From CAYYNP01 sp964472545 (GTDB lineage Bacteria; Planctomycetota; Planctomycetia; Pirellulales; Thermoguttaceae), in contig CAYYNP010000355.1 in the NCBI GenBank assembly GCA_964472545.1, positions 1 through 9,676 on the forward strand: a DNA stretch of 9,676 nucleotides, read 5' to 3'. The notes beneath the pieces were generated by a model that did no database searches, had not been told where the DNA came from, and saw nothing but the letters and a program-made list of their open reading frames with translations. Below are positions 1-8,042 of this stretch, one piece after another. How positions within the stretch are numbered: the first letter of the stretch is position 1; every line of letters starts with the position of its first letter. Both the position numbers and the translations under genes were made by a program.

Positions 1-6
1 GTCGAC

Positions 7-32
7 GGAGCCAGTCCCCTTTTTCGGGCTCC
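7..32. repeat. GGAGCC...GGCTCC hairpin / repeat remnant
   Basis: The left edge carries GGAGCC (7-12) and its complement GGCTCC (27-32) around a 14-nt pyrimidine-rich loop containing CCCCTTTTTC. It may be the tail of an upstream terminator, or a remnant of the 'GGGGAC...GGCTCC' type of interspersed repeat that I associate with planctomycete intergenic DNA (recall, not checked). The stem is only 6 bp and the window begins at base 1, so its full extent cannot be judged. Confidence 0.3.
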
Positions 33-107
33 CGCACACTTTGCAGTTTTCCTGCGCCAGCGTCGGCAATTCTTGCCCGGCGGCGACGGCCCGAGTAGAT
101 TGGGGAG

Positions 108-3100
108 ATGGCCACGAGGATCTCGATTCGCCGATTCCTACCGCGTGCGATCCCGTTTGTCGTTGCCATCTTGACGTGCGTGGCGTCGACGCCTCTCGAA
201 GCGGCAGAAGCCGAGCCGCACGGCTTGCCGCCCTTTCGGGAGGTCTGCTTCGGCGATTTCGACGACCGCGAAGAATACCCCGGCCTCGACGAGTTGCGGC
301 CCATCTTCCAGACGGTCCGTCCGTTGCGCGGAGAGATGGCCGACGCCACGAAGGTCATGCGCGCCGCCGAGCGCCGCATCTGTCACGTTTCGGGCATCCT
401 GCAACTCGCGCCGCGCTGGCAGAACGGCACGACGATGCGGCTCTCGCTGTTGGACGTCGAACGCGTGCGGCTCTATTTCTGGACCGGCAGCCGCGGCGTG
501 ATGTTGCAGTACTGTCGGCCGGCGATGAAGTCGTGGGGCGCCTATGGGGTCGGCCGGCGCGGCGATTCCCCCCTGCCGGACACGCTGGCCGTGTGGGCCG
601 TCGACGCCGGACGCTACCGCCGAACCGGCGTGGGGACGTTCGAGGTCCGCTTCCACAACGGCCGGCTGGTACTCTCGCGCGGCGACGTGGTGTTGCTGAG
701 CGTGCCGTTGCCGCAGCCGCCGGAGGAAGTCTATTTCGAGGGCGGAGCCTTGGTGCGTGGCATCGAGTTCTATCGCTCGGCCGCGCCAGACGTCGAACCT
801 ACGTCCGATCCACCCGTGATGGCCGTCTCCAAACCAGCCTCGGCCGAGTGGCGGACGCGGCTGCCGCAAAACGTCACACTAGAGCGGTTGCCCGACGGCG
901 CGGCGGAACTCGCCGCCGGCGAAAACACGCCGGCCGCGCAGGCCGGTTTCGACGTGCCCGGCCCGGACCTCCACGAGTACATCTTCGAGTTGGAAGAGCC
1001 CGACGTCGGCACGGGTGTCTATCTCGGCACGCGCGACGGGCGCCAGTTGGCCCGACTGGCCTTCTATCGAGATACGACCACCGGGAAGACGACCTTCGCC
1101 TACTTAAGCCCCGATCTGGCGGCCACTGAGTTGAAATTCAACCTCCAGCGGGAGATCGTCCCCTACGCGGGCGAGCATCAATGGCTGAAGCTGACGTTGG
1201 CCGGCGGCGTGATGAAGTGCGCCACCAGCGGCGACGGCGTCCACTTTAGCCAGGCCGTCTGGTCGCCGCTGGCCGTGCAAGGGCCGGTGGGCCAGGTGGG
1301 GCTCTATTGCCTTGCCGGGCAACAAGCGCGGTCTATCCGATTGCGTTCGTTCGCACTTCGCCGGCTCGACCGCTTGTCTTCGCTGGCCCCCGAGGCGGTT
1401 CGCCGCCGCGTCACGTTGTCGAAGCCGATCGAGACGATCGAAGACTGGGACGCCTGGGTGAGAGCCTCTAGACCGACCGATGTTCCGGCAGCGATTTGGC
1501 AACGGGCGTGCATCCTGCACACCCTGGCGGAGAATCCCTACTTCTCGCTCGGCGGCGCGCTGCTGCATCGATTGCTCGCCGACGCGTTGGCCGAGGGGGG
1601 CGTTGCCGACTCCGGGTGCGATCTGTCTTCGCAATTGAAGCTGCTCGAACAGGCAGCGCTGGCGATCCACAACCTCGACGCCCGGGCGGTTGAGCCGTTC
1701 GATGCGTACTACGCTCGGCTGGGGATTCGTTGGCTCCGCCGCGGCCACAGCGACACGCTCCGCGAGATCCGCACGGCGATCATGCAGACGCCGATCTGGA
1801 ACGCGCGGCGCCAGAACGCCTTCCCCGACGCGCTGCTGCACCACGCCGTGCTGTCGTTGGCCGTGGAAGGCCGCTGGGAGACGGCCGGCGGGCTGCTCGA
1901 TTCGCTGGCCTACTGGGCTCGCCCCGATCGCCAACTCGGCCAGCCACGGCCGTGGAACACGCGCACGCAACATCTGCTCGACTGGGCCCGCTGGCAGGTC
2001 GACCGGCACACCGGCCAGACGCATCCGCAAGACGCTCCCGTGGCTGCCTGGCGCGATCGGCTGATCCCGCAGCTTAGCAAGGAAGACTTCAACGTGGTTG
2101 CCGACTTTCGGGCGGCGGTCGACGCCGGAGAGTACGCCGAGGCGTGTCGCATTGTCGCCGAGGCCCCCAAGGCGGCATCCGACGGTCTGCTGCCCGACGC
2201 GGCCGACCGGCGATTGTTGACGTCGCTGCCGGCGGCGCTGGAATTGGCCGTGCAGCGGCAACCCGCGTTGCGTGTGGCGATGCAAGAGCACTGCGGCGAC
2301 GTGGCACAACTTCGACTCGGCAATGCCCTGGCTCGCGGCGACGTCGAACAGACACACGCGCTGGCGTCCCGATTCCCCGGTACCGAAGCCGCCGGCCGAG
2401 CACACGAATGGCTGGCCGACCGCGACCTCTCCGGCGGAGCGTTTTCTCCGGCCATCGGCCACTACAGGCGGGCCCTGCAGGACGCGCCCGCCGAACGGAG
2501 CGGCATCCTACGGGCGAAGCTCCGCCTGGCCGGCGCCTTGCTCGGGCACGACTCGGGGCAGCCGATCGACGGCGCCGTCACCATCGGCGACACGCCGTTC
2601 TCCGCCGCCGACTTCGAGGCAATGATTCGCGGCCTGTTGGTTAGACGGCGCGCCGAATCGACGGATGGCACAGCGAATCCGACTGCCGCTGACCTTCGGG
2701 ATTCGCCTGCGCCAGCTCGCTACCGGCTGCAAACTTGGGGCCACGTCGAAACCGGCAACGTTCCCGAACTGAGCCGCGCTTTCGACGATCGCGCAGAAGC
2801 CGCTGCCGGCCGAATTGCGGCGCTGGCGGCCGACGGACAGTTGGTCGTCAGTAGCCCCAGCCAGATTGTCGTGTTCGATCAACGCACGGCATTGCTGAAA
2901 TGGAAGTCGGCGCGCCAAGGATGGCCTTTGACGGCGCCGGCGGATGACCGGTTACCGCCCTATCTTCGGCCGGCCGCCGTCGAGGAGCCCGCAGCGTCGC
3001 TTCAACCGGCGATGCCCCTATGGCCGGCTCTCGCGGCGTCGCGAATGTTCGTGCGCTTCGACGGCCGAACCGTCGCCGCTTACCAGCGCAGCACGGGGCG

Positions 3101-4049
3101 GATACTCTGCCGCATTGCGATGGAGGATCACGTCGTCGCCGACCCGCTGTTGATCAACGGGCATCTCTACCTGTTGGCGATCCAGCGGGGCAACGCCAAG
3201 ACCGACACCCTCGTTCTTGCTCGGGCCGATCCGTTCTCCGGACGCGTCGAACGTACGGAACCGTTGGCCGATTTCACCGAAGCCCACGACGGCGGCTTTC
3301 TCTGCCGCGCGGCGGCTTCCGAAAGCCGCGTCGTGGCTACCACGGCAGGATGTGTCATCTGCTGTGATCTGTCGGGCCGGGTCGACTGGATCCGCCGCCA
3401 AATACACTTCCCCTTTCCACCGACCTTCCCACACTTGCCCCCAAACTCCCCACTCCCCTCTCCCCGCCCCCCTCTCCCTTCTCCCCACTCGCCACTCGCC
3501 ACTCGTCACTCGCCTCGCCACCGGCCTCCGCTGATCGTCGACGGCCGCGTCTTCGCCACGCAGCCGGGCGTATGGGGCGTGGAGTGTCTCGACCTGGCGT
3601 CCGGCCGGCTGCTCTGGCGAAAGGCGCTTCCGGAGTTTGTCGCCATCGCCGGACGCGTGGGCACCGCGCTGATCCTCGAAACCACCGACGGACTGGCCGC
3701 ATGCGATATCGACTCCGGCGAGGCCCTTTGGCATCGTGAGGAAAGTGGCCAACTCGGCGGGCTGCTCTGCGGCGAGGCGACCGGCATCGTCTACGTCGCC
3801 CGCCGTATGCCGCAAGGTCTCTCGGGAATCGCCACAGTCGTCATGCACGTCGATCCGGTCGACGGCAAGGTCCTGGCCACATCCCCGGTCGAGACGCCAC
3901 CCGACCTCGCCACGCACCTGGGCCCCATCTTCAGCGACGGCAAACGGATTTGGGGCTTCTTCGATCGGGCCGGCGACGACGGCCACTGCGCGTTGGTGGA
4001 GTTGGAGGCTGTGGAGAGTGGGCAGCGGGCAGTGGGCGGTAGGCGGTAG
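108..4049 (+). CDS. Large secreted protein: lectin-like domains, helical middle, PQQ-like beta-propeller
   Basis: The product is 1313 aa and its function is unknown. An in-frame TAG at 96-98 makes ATG 108 the first usable start; GGGGAG sits directly against it, so the Shine-Dalgarno spacing is poor. Residues 1-35 are a signal peptide: basic RISIRR, hydrophobic core 14-26, likely AEA cleavage near 35. Residues ~38-225 and ~248-420 look like two beta-sandwich (LamG/concanavalin-like) domains. Residues ~430-860 are helical, with TPR-like stretches such as the one ending in HYRRALQDAP. From ~895 to the end there are PQQ/YWTD-like propeller strands with the pattern D-x-x-(S/T)-G-x-x-x-W, for example LDLASGRLLWRKAL and CDIDSGEALWHRE. 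The architecture recalls planctomycete proteins annotated DUF1581/DUF1583, an uncertain assignment. Residues 1099-1141 (Pro-rich) and 1302-1313 are encoded by heptamer repeats, and the stop TAG lies inside the second one. No enzymatic motif is visible; a role in the cell envelope or in carbohydrate binding is inference. Confidence 0.88.
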   Translation: MATRISIRRFLPRAIPFVVAILTCVASTPLEAAEAEPHGLPPFREVCFGDFDDREEYPGLDELRPIFQTVRPLRGEMADATKVMRAAERRICHVSGILQLAPRWQNGTTMRLSLLDVERVRLYFWTGSRGVMLQYCRPAMKSWGAYGVGRRGDSPLPDTLAVWAVDAGRYRRTGVGTFEVRFHNGRLVLSRGDVVLLSVPLPQPPEEVYFEGGALVRGIEFYRSAAPDVEPTSDPPVMAVSKPASAEWRTRLPQNVTLERLPDGAAELAAGENTPAAQAGFDVPGPDLHEYIFELEEPDVGTGVYLGTRDGRQLARLAFYRDTTTGKTTFAYLSPDLAATELKFNLQREIVPYAGEHQWLKLTLAGGVMKCATSGDGVHFSQAVWSPLAVQGPVGQVGLYCLAGQQARSIRLRSFALRRLDRLSSLAPEAVRRRVTLSKPIETIEDWDAWVRASRPTDVPAAIWQRACILHTLAENPYFSLGGALLHRLLADALAEGGVADSGCDLSSQLKLLEQAALAIHNLDARAVEPFDAYYARLGIRWLRRGHSDTLREIRTAIMQTPIWNARRQNAFPDALLHHAVLSLAVEGRWETAGGLLDSLAYWARPDRQLGQPRPWNTRTQHLLDWARWQVDRHTGQTHPQDAPVAAWRDRLIPQLSKEDFNVVADFRAAVDAGEYAEACRIVAEAPKAASDGLLPDAADRRLLTSLPAALELAVQRQPALRVAMQEHCGDVAQLRLGNALARGDVEQTHALASRFPGTEAAGRAHEWLADRDLSGGAFSPAIGHYRRALQDAPAERSGILRAKLRLAGALLGHDSGQPIDGAVTIGDTPFSAADFEAMIRGLLVRRRAESTDGTANPTAADLRDSPAPARYRLQTWGHVETGNVPELSRAFDDRAEAAAGRIAALAADGQLVVSSPSQIVVFDQRTALLKWKSARQGWPLTAPADDRLPPYLRPAAVEEPAASLQPAMPLWPALAASRMFVRFDGRTVAAYQRSTGRILCRIAMEDHVVADPLLINGHLYLLAIQRGNAKTDTLVLARADPFSGRVERTEPLADFTEAHDGGFLCRAAASESRVVATTAGCVICCDLSGRVDWIRRQIHFPFPPTFPHLPPNSPLPSPRPPLPSPHSPLATRHSPRHRPPLIVDGRVFATQPGVWGVECLDLASGRLLWRKALPEFVAIAGRVGTALILETTDGLAACDIDSGEALWHREESGQLGGLLCGEATGIVYVARRMPQGLSGIATVVMHVDPVDGKVLATSPVETPPDLATHLGPIFSDGKRIWGFFDRAGDDGHCALVELEAVESGQRAVGGRR
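3402..3530 (+). repeat. In-frame C-rich heptamer-repeat insertion within gene 1
   Basis: This tract inside gene 1 is nearly free of G on the + strand and is built from degenerate 7-bp units. CTCCCCA occurs at 3446-3452 and 3481-3487, CTCGCCA at 3488-3494 and 3495-3501, and CTCGTCA at 3502-3508. It encodes residues 1099-1141, of which 17 of 43 are proline. That is unlike the flanking propeller sequence (WIRRQ before, LIVDGRVFATQPG after), which reads as one interrupted loop between two strands. The frame stays open through it. The opposite strand has several runs of three or more G, so it could form a G-quadruplex. Confidence 0.8.
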
Positions 4050-4070
4050 ACAGTAGGCAGCAGGCAGTAG
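4011..4070. repeat. Heptamer tandem array, GTGGGCA/GTAGGCA type, overlapping the gene 1 stop
   Basis: After a degenerate unit (4011-4017) the 7-bp units are GTGGGCA (4018), GCGGGCA (4025), GTGGGCG (4032), GTAGGCG (4039), GTAGACA (4046), GTAGGCA (4053), GCAGGCA (4060) and GTAG (4067-4070). The array encodes the last 12 residues of gene 1 and contains its stop codon at 4047-4049. It is the reverse-complement orientation of the array at 4331-4414. Confidence 0.9.
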
Positions 4071-4136
4071 TTCGGCGGTCTCACTTTCTATCGCGTGGAA
4101 GGCGTTCGACAGCAACGGTCCTGGAGCAGTGGGAGA

Positions 4137-4262
4137 ACCACCACAGAGGGCACGGAGAGCATGGAGGAGTCAACGAGAATCGCCACTCGTCCCGAGCAGC
4201 CTGCCCCCACACCAGTCGTTTCCCAATCACGTTCTGTCATCCTCCGTGTACTCTATGGTGGT
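4137..4262. repeat. Imperfect inverted repeat of the CACAGAG..CACGGAG type
   Basis: The left arm 4137-4157 (begins ACCACCACAGAG, ends CACGGAG) matches the reverse complement of 4242-4262 (begins ACCACCATAGAG, ends CACGGAG) at 18 of 21 positions, with an 84-nt loop between them. The arms lie 66 and 68 nt from the inner edges of the two flanking heptamer arrays, giving a nested, nearly symmetric layout. The spacers themselves show no obvious complementarity to each other. Confidence 0.7.
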
Positions 4263-4328
4263 CTTCTTCTTTCCCCAAACGTCTCGCGACTCACGTTTCC
4301 GCCAAGATCAAGAAATTCGCCGTCAACC

Positions 4329-4414
<86 letters not shown>

Positions 4415-4500
4415 CCACCACTACCGTTCTCAACATCGCCGCAATATGCGATCATTCCCACGTCCCCTTCGACACAGCCTCGATCCGGCGGCAAATCGGC

Positions 4501-4539
4501 CCGCGAAGCCGCGAGAAGGCCCGTGAAGCCGCGAGAAAG
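4501..4539. repeat. 20-bp tandem duplication upstream of the kinase start
   Basis: Bases 4501-4519 and 4521-4539 match at 17 of 19 positions and share the exact core GAAGCCGCGAGAA (4505-4517 and 4525-4537). The second copy ends 11 bp before ATG 4551 and contains the in-frame TGA (4524-4526) that limits the kinase start. It may be an operator or leader element, or just a local duplication. AGAAAG (4535-4540) is a weak ribosome-binding site candidate. Confidence 0.65.
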
Positions 4540-4550
4540 ACTGCCCAGCC

Positions 4551-7500
4551 ATGGCCAATAGCGTCCCTTGCCCAAATTGCGGCAGCGTCTGCGACGCCTC
4601 GCAGCCGGACGTCGACGGCACGGTTCGCTGTGGCCAGTGCCAGGCCGTGGTCACTCTCGATAACGCGCCCCGCGGCACGCTGCAGCCCACGCTCACCTTC
4701 GGCGCCGCAACGGGCACACCGCCGCCGGCGACGAAGACCGATGCCGAAGCGATCGGACGCTTCGAGATCCGCTCGCGGCTCGGCTCCGGCAGCTTCGGCA
4801 CGGTCTATCGGGCGTTCGACCCGCTGCTGGAACGAGAAGTGGCTCTGAAGGTGCCGCACACGCGGGTCGTGCAGGCCGACGAAGGCAAGGACCGGCTGTT
4901 GCGTGAGGCCAAGGCGGCCGCCCGGCTGCATCATCCGAACATCGTGCCGCTCTATGAGGCCGGGGCCGACGGCGATCAGTACTACATCGCCTCGGCATAC
5001 ATCGAAGGCCGCACGTTGCAGACGGCGGTCGCCGGCGCCCGCCGCGCCTGCCGCCAGGCGGCCCCGGCCGTGCTGCAAATCGCCGACGCCCTGGCCTACG
5101 CCCATACGGCGGGCATCGTCCATCGCGACGTGAAGCCGGAAAACGTGATGCTCGACACGCAGGGCAGTCCGCTCTTGATGGACTTCGGCCTGGCCCGGCT
5201 CCAGCAGTCCGACCATCGGCTCACGCACGACGGCACCGTAATGGGCACGCCGGCCTACATGTCGCCCGAGCAGGCCGCCGGCAAGCAGGACCAGATCGGC
5301 CCGGCCACCGACCAATACAGCCTCGGCGTGGTGCTCTACGAACTGCTCAGCGGCCGGCTGCCTTTCGACGGCCCCGTGGCCACCGTGATTGCCCAAGTGA
5401 TCAACGAAGAACCGGCGTCGCCGCGGAGTATCAACGGCCGGATACCCCGCGATCTGGAGACGATCTGCTTAAAGGCGATGGCCAAGCAGCCCCGCGGGCG
5501 TTTTGTCGACTGCCGAGAGATGGGCGACGATCTGCGGCGCTGGCTCGACGGGCAGCCGATCCGTGCGCGGCGGCTGGGGCCGGTCGAACGGTTTTCGCGC
5601 TGGTGCCGCCGCAATCCGGCCGTGGCGGCCCTCTCGGCCACGGCCGTGGTCCTACTGGTCGCCGTGGCAGTGGCGGCCAGCGTGGCCTATTTCTTCGCCG
5701 ATCAGGCCTACGTGCAAGAGGCCGCTGCCCGGCAACACGCCGAGACACTTCGCCAAGAGGCCGAAGCCGCCGCGATACGCGAGGCAGGGCTGCGACGCGA
5801 AGCCCAAGCGGCCCGAGACGAAGCCCAACGGCTGGCAGCCAGCGAGGCCGAACTGCGTATCAAGACCCAGCAGGAACGGGAGAAGGCCGAGCAGAGCCTC
5901 TATTTCAGTTGGATCATGCTGTCGCAACAGAACTGGCGGGCAAACCACCTCGTCAGTGCCGAGCGGCGGCTCGATCGATGTCCGCCCGAGTTGCGGCATT
6001 GGGAATGGGGCTACCTGAAACGTATCTGCCACCTCGGGCTGCGGCAGTTCGGCGGACGCAGCGACGCGGCGCAGGGCGAAGCGGTGCGCAGCGTGAGCAT
6101 CGCAGCGGGTGCCGGCAAGGTTGTACTCGTTGCCGAGCAAGGCCCCGTGGAGATTTGGGACGTAGAGCTTGGGCAACTGGTCCGCTCGCTGCCGGCCGAC
6201 GACAAGCCGGTCGCCCGAGCCGCGGCCAGTCCCGACGGCAAGCGAATCGTCTCGGGATATTTCGACGGTACGTTGCGGCTCTCGGACGCCGCGTCCGGCG
6301 AACAACTGGCGTCGTTCGGGCCCCAACCGCTCGACGTGATCGGGCAGCATCCGATCACGGCGCTGGCGTATCACCACGACGGCACACGGATCGTCTCCGG
6401 CCTGCGCAGCGGCACGTTGAAGGTCTGGGACGCCGCGGGCAAGGAACTGCTGACGCTCTACGAACGCTCGCGGCCCGCGTTCGGCACGTCGAAGGCGGTT
6501 TGGGGCGCAGTCTTCAGCCACGACGGCAAGCACGTCGCTTCGGCCCATCGCGACGGTACCGTGAAGATCTGGGATATCACCACCCAGGACCCGCCGCGCG
6601 TGCTGCCTTCGCGCGGCAAGGACGCCGTCTGTGTGACGTTCAGTCCCGACGACAAGCTGATCGTGGCCGGCTACTGGGACGGCACCATCCGGGTCTTCGA
6701 CGCCGCCGACGCCACCGAGATCCGCACGTTGCCGGCCCATACCAACGTGGTCAACGACGTGGCCTTCAGCCCCGACGGCCGATGGTTCGCCACAGCCGGC
6801 GAAGACACGGCGGTGATACTCTTCGACGCCACAACTTTCGAAACGCGCACCTTCCGGGGGCATCGCGACTTCGTCAAGGCCGTGCAGTTCACCTCCGACG
6901 GCCGGCAGGTCGTTTCGGCGGCCGCCAGCGGCTTGGTGAAGGTTTGGGACGCGGCCATGGACACCAACGGTGAGGTCACACTGCGGGGGCACACCGACGC
7001 CGTTTCCACGGTCGCGACCGGGCCCAACGGCAAGCGCGTCGTCTCCGGCAGCTACGATGGCTCGGTGCTCGCCTGGGACGTCGCCACCGGCAACCAGCAA
7101 GTGCTCATCGAGGCGGGCGGATCGCCGGTCAACGCCGTGGCCTTCCACGGCGATGGGCGGCGGATCGCGGTGGCCAGCGACCGGGCGATCGTGCAGATCG
7201 TCGACGTCGACGGCATCGAGGCCCCGCGGGAACTGCTCGGCCACGCCAAACAGGTCCTTTGTGCCGCCTTCAGCCACGACGGAGCCCGGCTTCTCACCGG
7301 CAGCGAAGACACGACGGCGAAGATCTTCGACGTGGCCACCGGCGAAGAGGTGCTTTCGATCGACCAACACGGCGGTCCGGTCACCTGTGTGGCCTACAGC
7401 CCCGACGGCCGCTGGATCGTTACCGGCGGCACGGACGCAGTGGCCCGTGTGTTCGACGCCGCCACCGGAGAACTTCGCTATACGTTCGACGGCCACACCG

Positions 7501-7862
7501 AGCGCATCACCGGTCTGGCCGTCAGCCCCGACGGTGCGTGGGTCGTCTCCGGCAGCCTCGACAAGCAGGTCAAGCTCTGGCAGCCGGCCCCCGACGGCCG
7601 CGTAATCGACTTGCCCGGCCATCCGGAGGTCGTCACCAGTGTAGCCGTCAGCGGCGACGGCCGCCGCATCCTCTCCGCCGGCGTCGACGGCGCGATCAAA
7701 CTCTACGCCGCCGCCTCCGGCCAAGAACTCCTCACGCTCCACGGCCATACCAACGCCGTCACCACGCTCGCCTTCGCCCCCGGCGAGGGCGTGCCCCCGT
7801 GGATCGCCTCCGGCGGCGAAGACGGAACCGTCAAGCTCTGGCGGGCGGCGACGTCACCGTAG
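4551..7862 (+). CDS. Transmembrane Ser/Thr protein kinase with zinc ribbon and 14 WD40 repeats
   Basis: This 1103-aa protein phosphorylates Ser/Thr on unknown targets. ATG 4551 is the only start after the in-frame TGA at 4524. Residues 1-30 form a zinc ribbon (C7, C10, C27, C30). The Hanks-type kinase domain spans ~70-335: glycine loop GSGSFGTVY (78-86), catalytic K100, alpha-C E119, HRDVKPEN with catalytic D193, DFG with D211, and GTPAYMSPEQ closing the activation segment. All key residues are present, so it should be active; it is of the RD type. One transmembrane helix lies at ~357-382, then an Ala/Glu/Arg-rich coiled coil (~383-445), then the linker LRHWEWGYLKRICH typical of planctomycete WD40 kinases. 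Fourteen WD40 repeats fill 512-1103 (two seven-bladed propellers), several with SPDG and GHT motifs. One membrane pass would put the kinase in the cytoplasm and the propellers outside, suggesting a sensor or scaffold role (inference). No phosphatase or partner gene is adjacent. Confidence 0.96.
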   Translation: MANSVPCPNCGSVCDASQPDVDGTVRCGQCQAVVTLDNAPRGTLQPTLTFGAATGTPPPATKTDAEAIGRFEIRSRLGSGSFGTVYRAFDPLLEREVALKVPHTRVVQADEGKDRLLREAKAAARLHHPNIVPLYEAGADGDQYYIASAYIEGRTLQTAVAGARRACRQAAPAVLQIADALAYAHTAGIVHRDVKPENVMLDTQGSPLLMDFGLARLQQSDHRLTHDGTVMGTPAYMSPEQAAGKQDQIGPATDQYSLGVVLYELLSGRLPFDGPVATVIAQVINEEPASPRSINGRIPRDLETICLKAMAKQPRGRFVDCREMGDDLRRWLDGQPIRARRLGPVERFSRWCRRNPAVAALSATAVVLLVAVAVAASVAYFFADQAYVQEAAARQHAETLRQEAEAAAIREAGLRREAQAARDEAQRLAASEAELRIKTQQEREKAEQSLYFSWIMLSQQNWRANHLVSAERRLDRCPPELRHWEWGYLKRICHLGLRQFGGRSDAAQGEAVRSVSIAAGAGKVVLVAEQGPVEIWDVELGQLVRSLPADDKPVARAAASPDGKRIVSGYFDGTLRLSDAASGEQLASFGPQPLDVIGQHPITALAYHHDGTRIVSGLRSGTLKVWDAAGKELLTLYERSRPAFGTSKAVWGAVFSHDGKHVASAHRDGTVKIWDITTQDPPRVLPSRGKDAVCVTFSPDDKLIVAGYWDGTIRVFDAADATEIRTLPAHTNVVNDVAFSPDGRWFATAGEDTAVILFDATTFETRTFRGHRDFVKAVQFTSDGRQVVSAAASGLVKVWDAAMDTNGEVTLRGHTDAVSTVATGPNGKRVVSGSYDGSVLAWDVATGNQQVLIEAGGSPVNAVAFHGDGRRIAVASDRAIVQIVDVDGIEAPRELLGHAKQVLCAAFSHDGARLLTGSEDTTAKIFDVATGEEVLSIDQHGGPVTCVAYSPDGRWIVTGGTDAVARVFDAATGELRYTFDGHTERITGLAVSPDGAWVVSGSLDKQVKLWQPAPDGRVIDLPGHPEVVTSVAVSGDGRRILSAGVDGAIKLYAAASGQELLTLHGHTNAVTTLAFAPGEGVPPWIASGGEDGTVKLWRAATSP

Positions 7863-7979
7863 GGTACGTGCAACGTGAGTTGCCAATCACTTGCGGCGTC
7901 GCGGTCCGGTCCGAAAGAACACGGACTCGATCCAACCGTACGTGTTTCCCATTCCTGGCCGATGTAATCGGTCGTCGTC

Positions 7980-8023
7980 AGTAGGCGTCTCGGTCCGCGA
8001 GACGGCCACATCTCGCGGACCGA
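7980..8023. repeat. Palindromic element A with a perfect 13-bp inverted repeat between convergent genes
   Basis: TCGGTCCGCGAGA (7990-8002) pairs perfectly with TCTCGCGGACCGA (8011-8023) across an 8-nt loop. An alternative hairpin CGTCTCG/CGAGACG (7986-7992 with 7998-8004) overlaps it. The element lies between the converging ends of the kinase and the glycosyltransferase, so it may act as a terminator for both, but neither side has a T tract. Bases 7980-8004 match 9626-9650 at 23 of 25 positions, which marks it as a dispersed repeat. The remainder of the 180-bp gap (7863-7979) shows nothing recognisable. Confidence 0.75.
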
Positions 8024-8042
8024 AATGGCTACCCTCTCCCGC

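Noticed and set aside
41..70. Sigma-70 promoter TTGCAG...GGCAAT upstream of gene 1
   Set aside because: The -10 match is poor and the spacer is 18 nt; in GC-rich DNA this is not better than chance.
126..182. Lipoprotein signal (ILTC) in the gene 1 leader
   Set aside because: Thr precedes the Cys where Gly, Ala or Ser is expected, and a better signal peptidase I site (AEA) lies downstream.
3018..4115. A 365-codon minus-strand open frame across the end of gene 1
   Set aside because: Its N-terminus is the translated heptamer array (LPTAHCPLPT-type) and the rest is antisense to the propeller.
5652..7748. A 698-codon open frame on the minus strand opposite the kinase
   Set aside because: It is a shadow of the WD40 region: GC-rich codons in the + frame keep the antisense frame open. 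It has no recognisable domain, while the + frame shows kinase and WD40 motifs throughout.
7990..8023. Canonical Rho-independent terminator
   Set aside because: The 13-bp stem is strong but no T tract follows on either strand, and its sequence matches a repeat at 9626-9650. It is kept as a repeat with possible terminator function.
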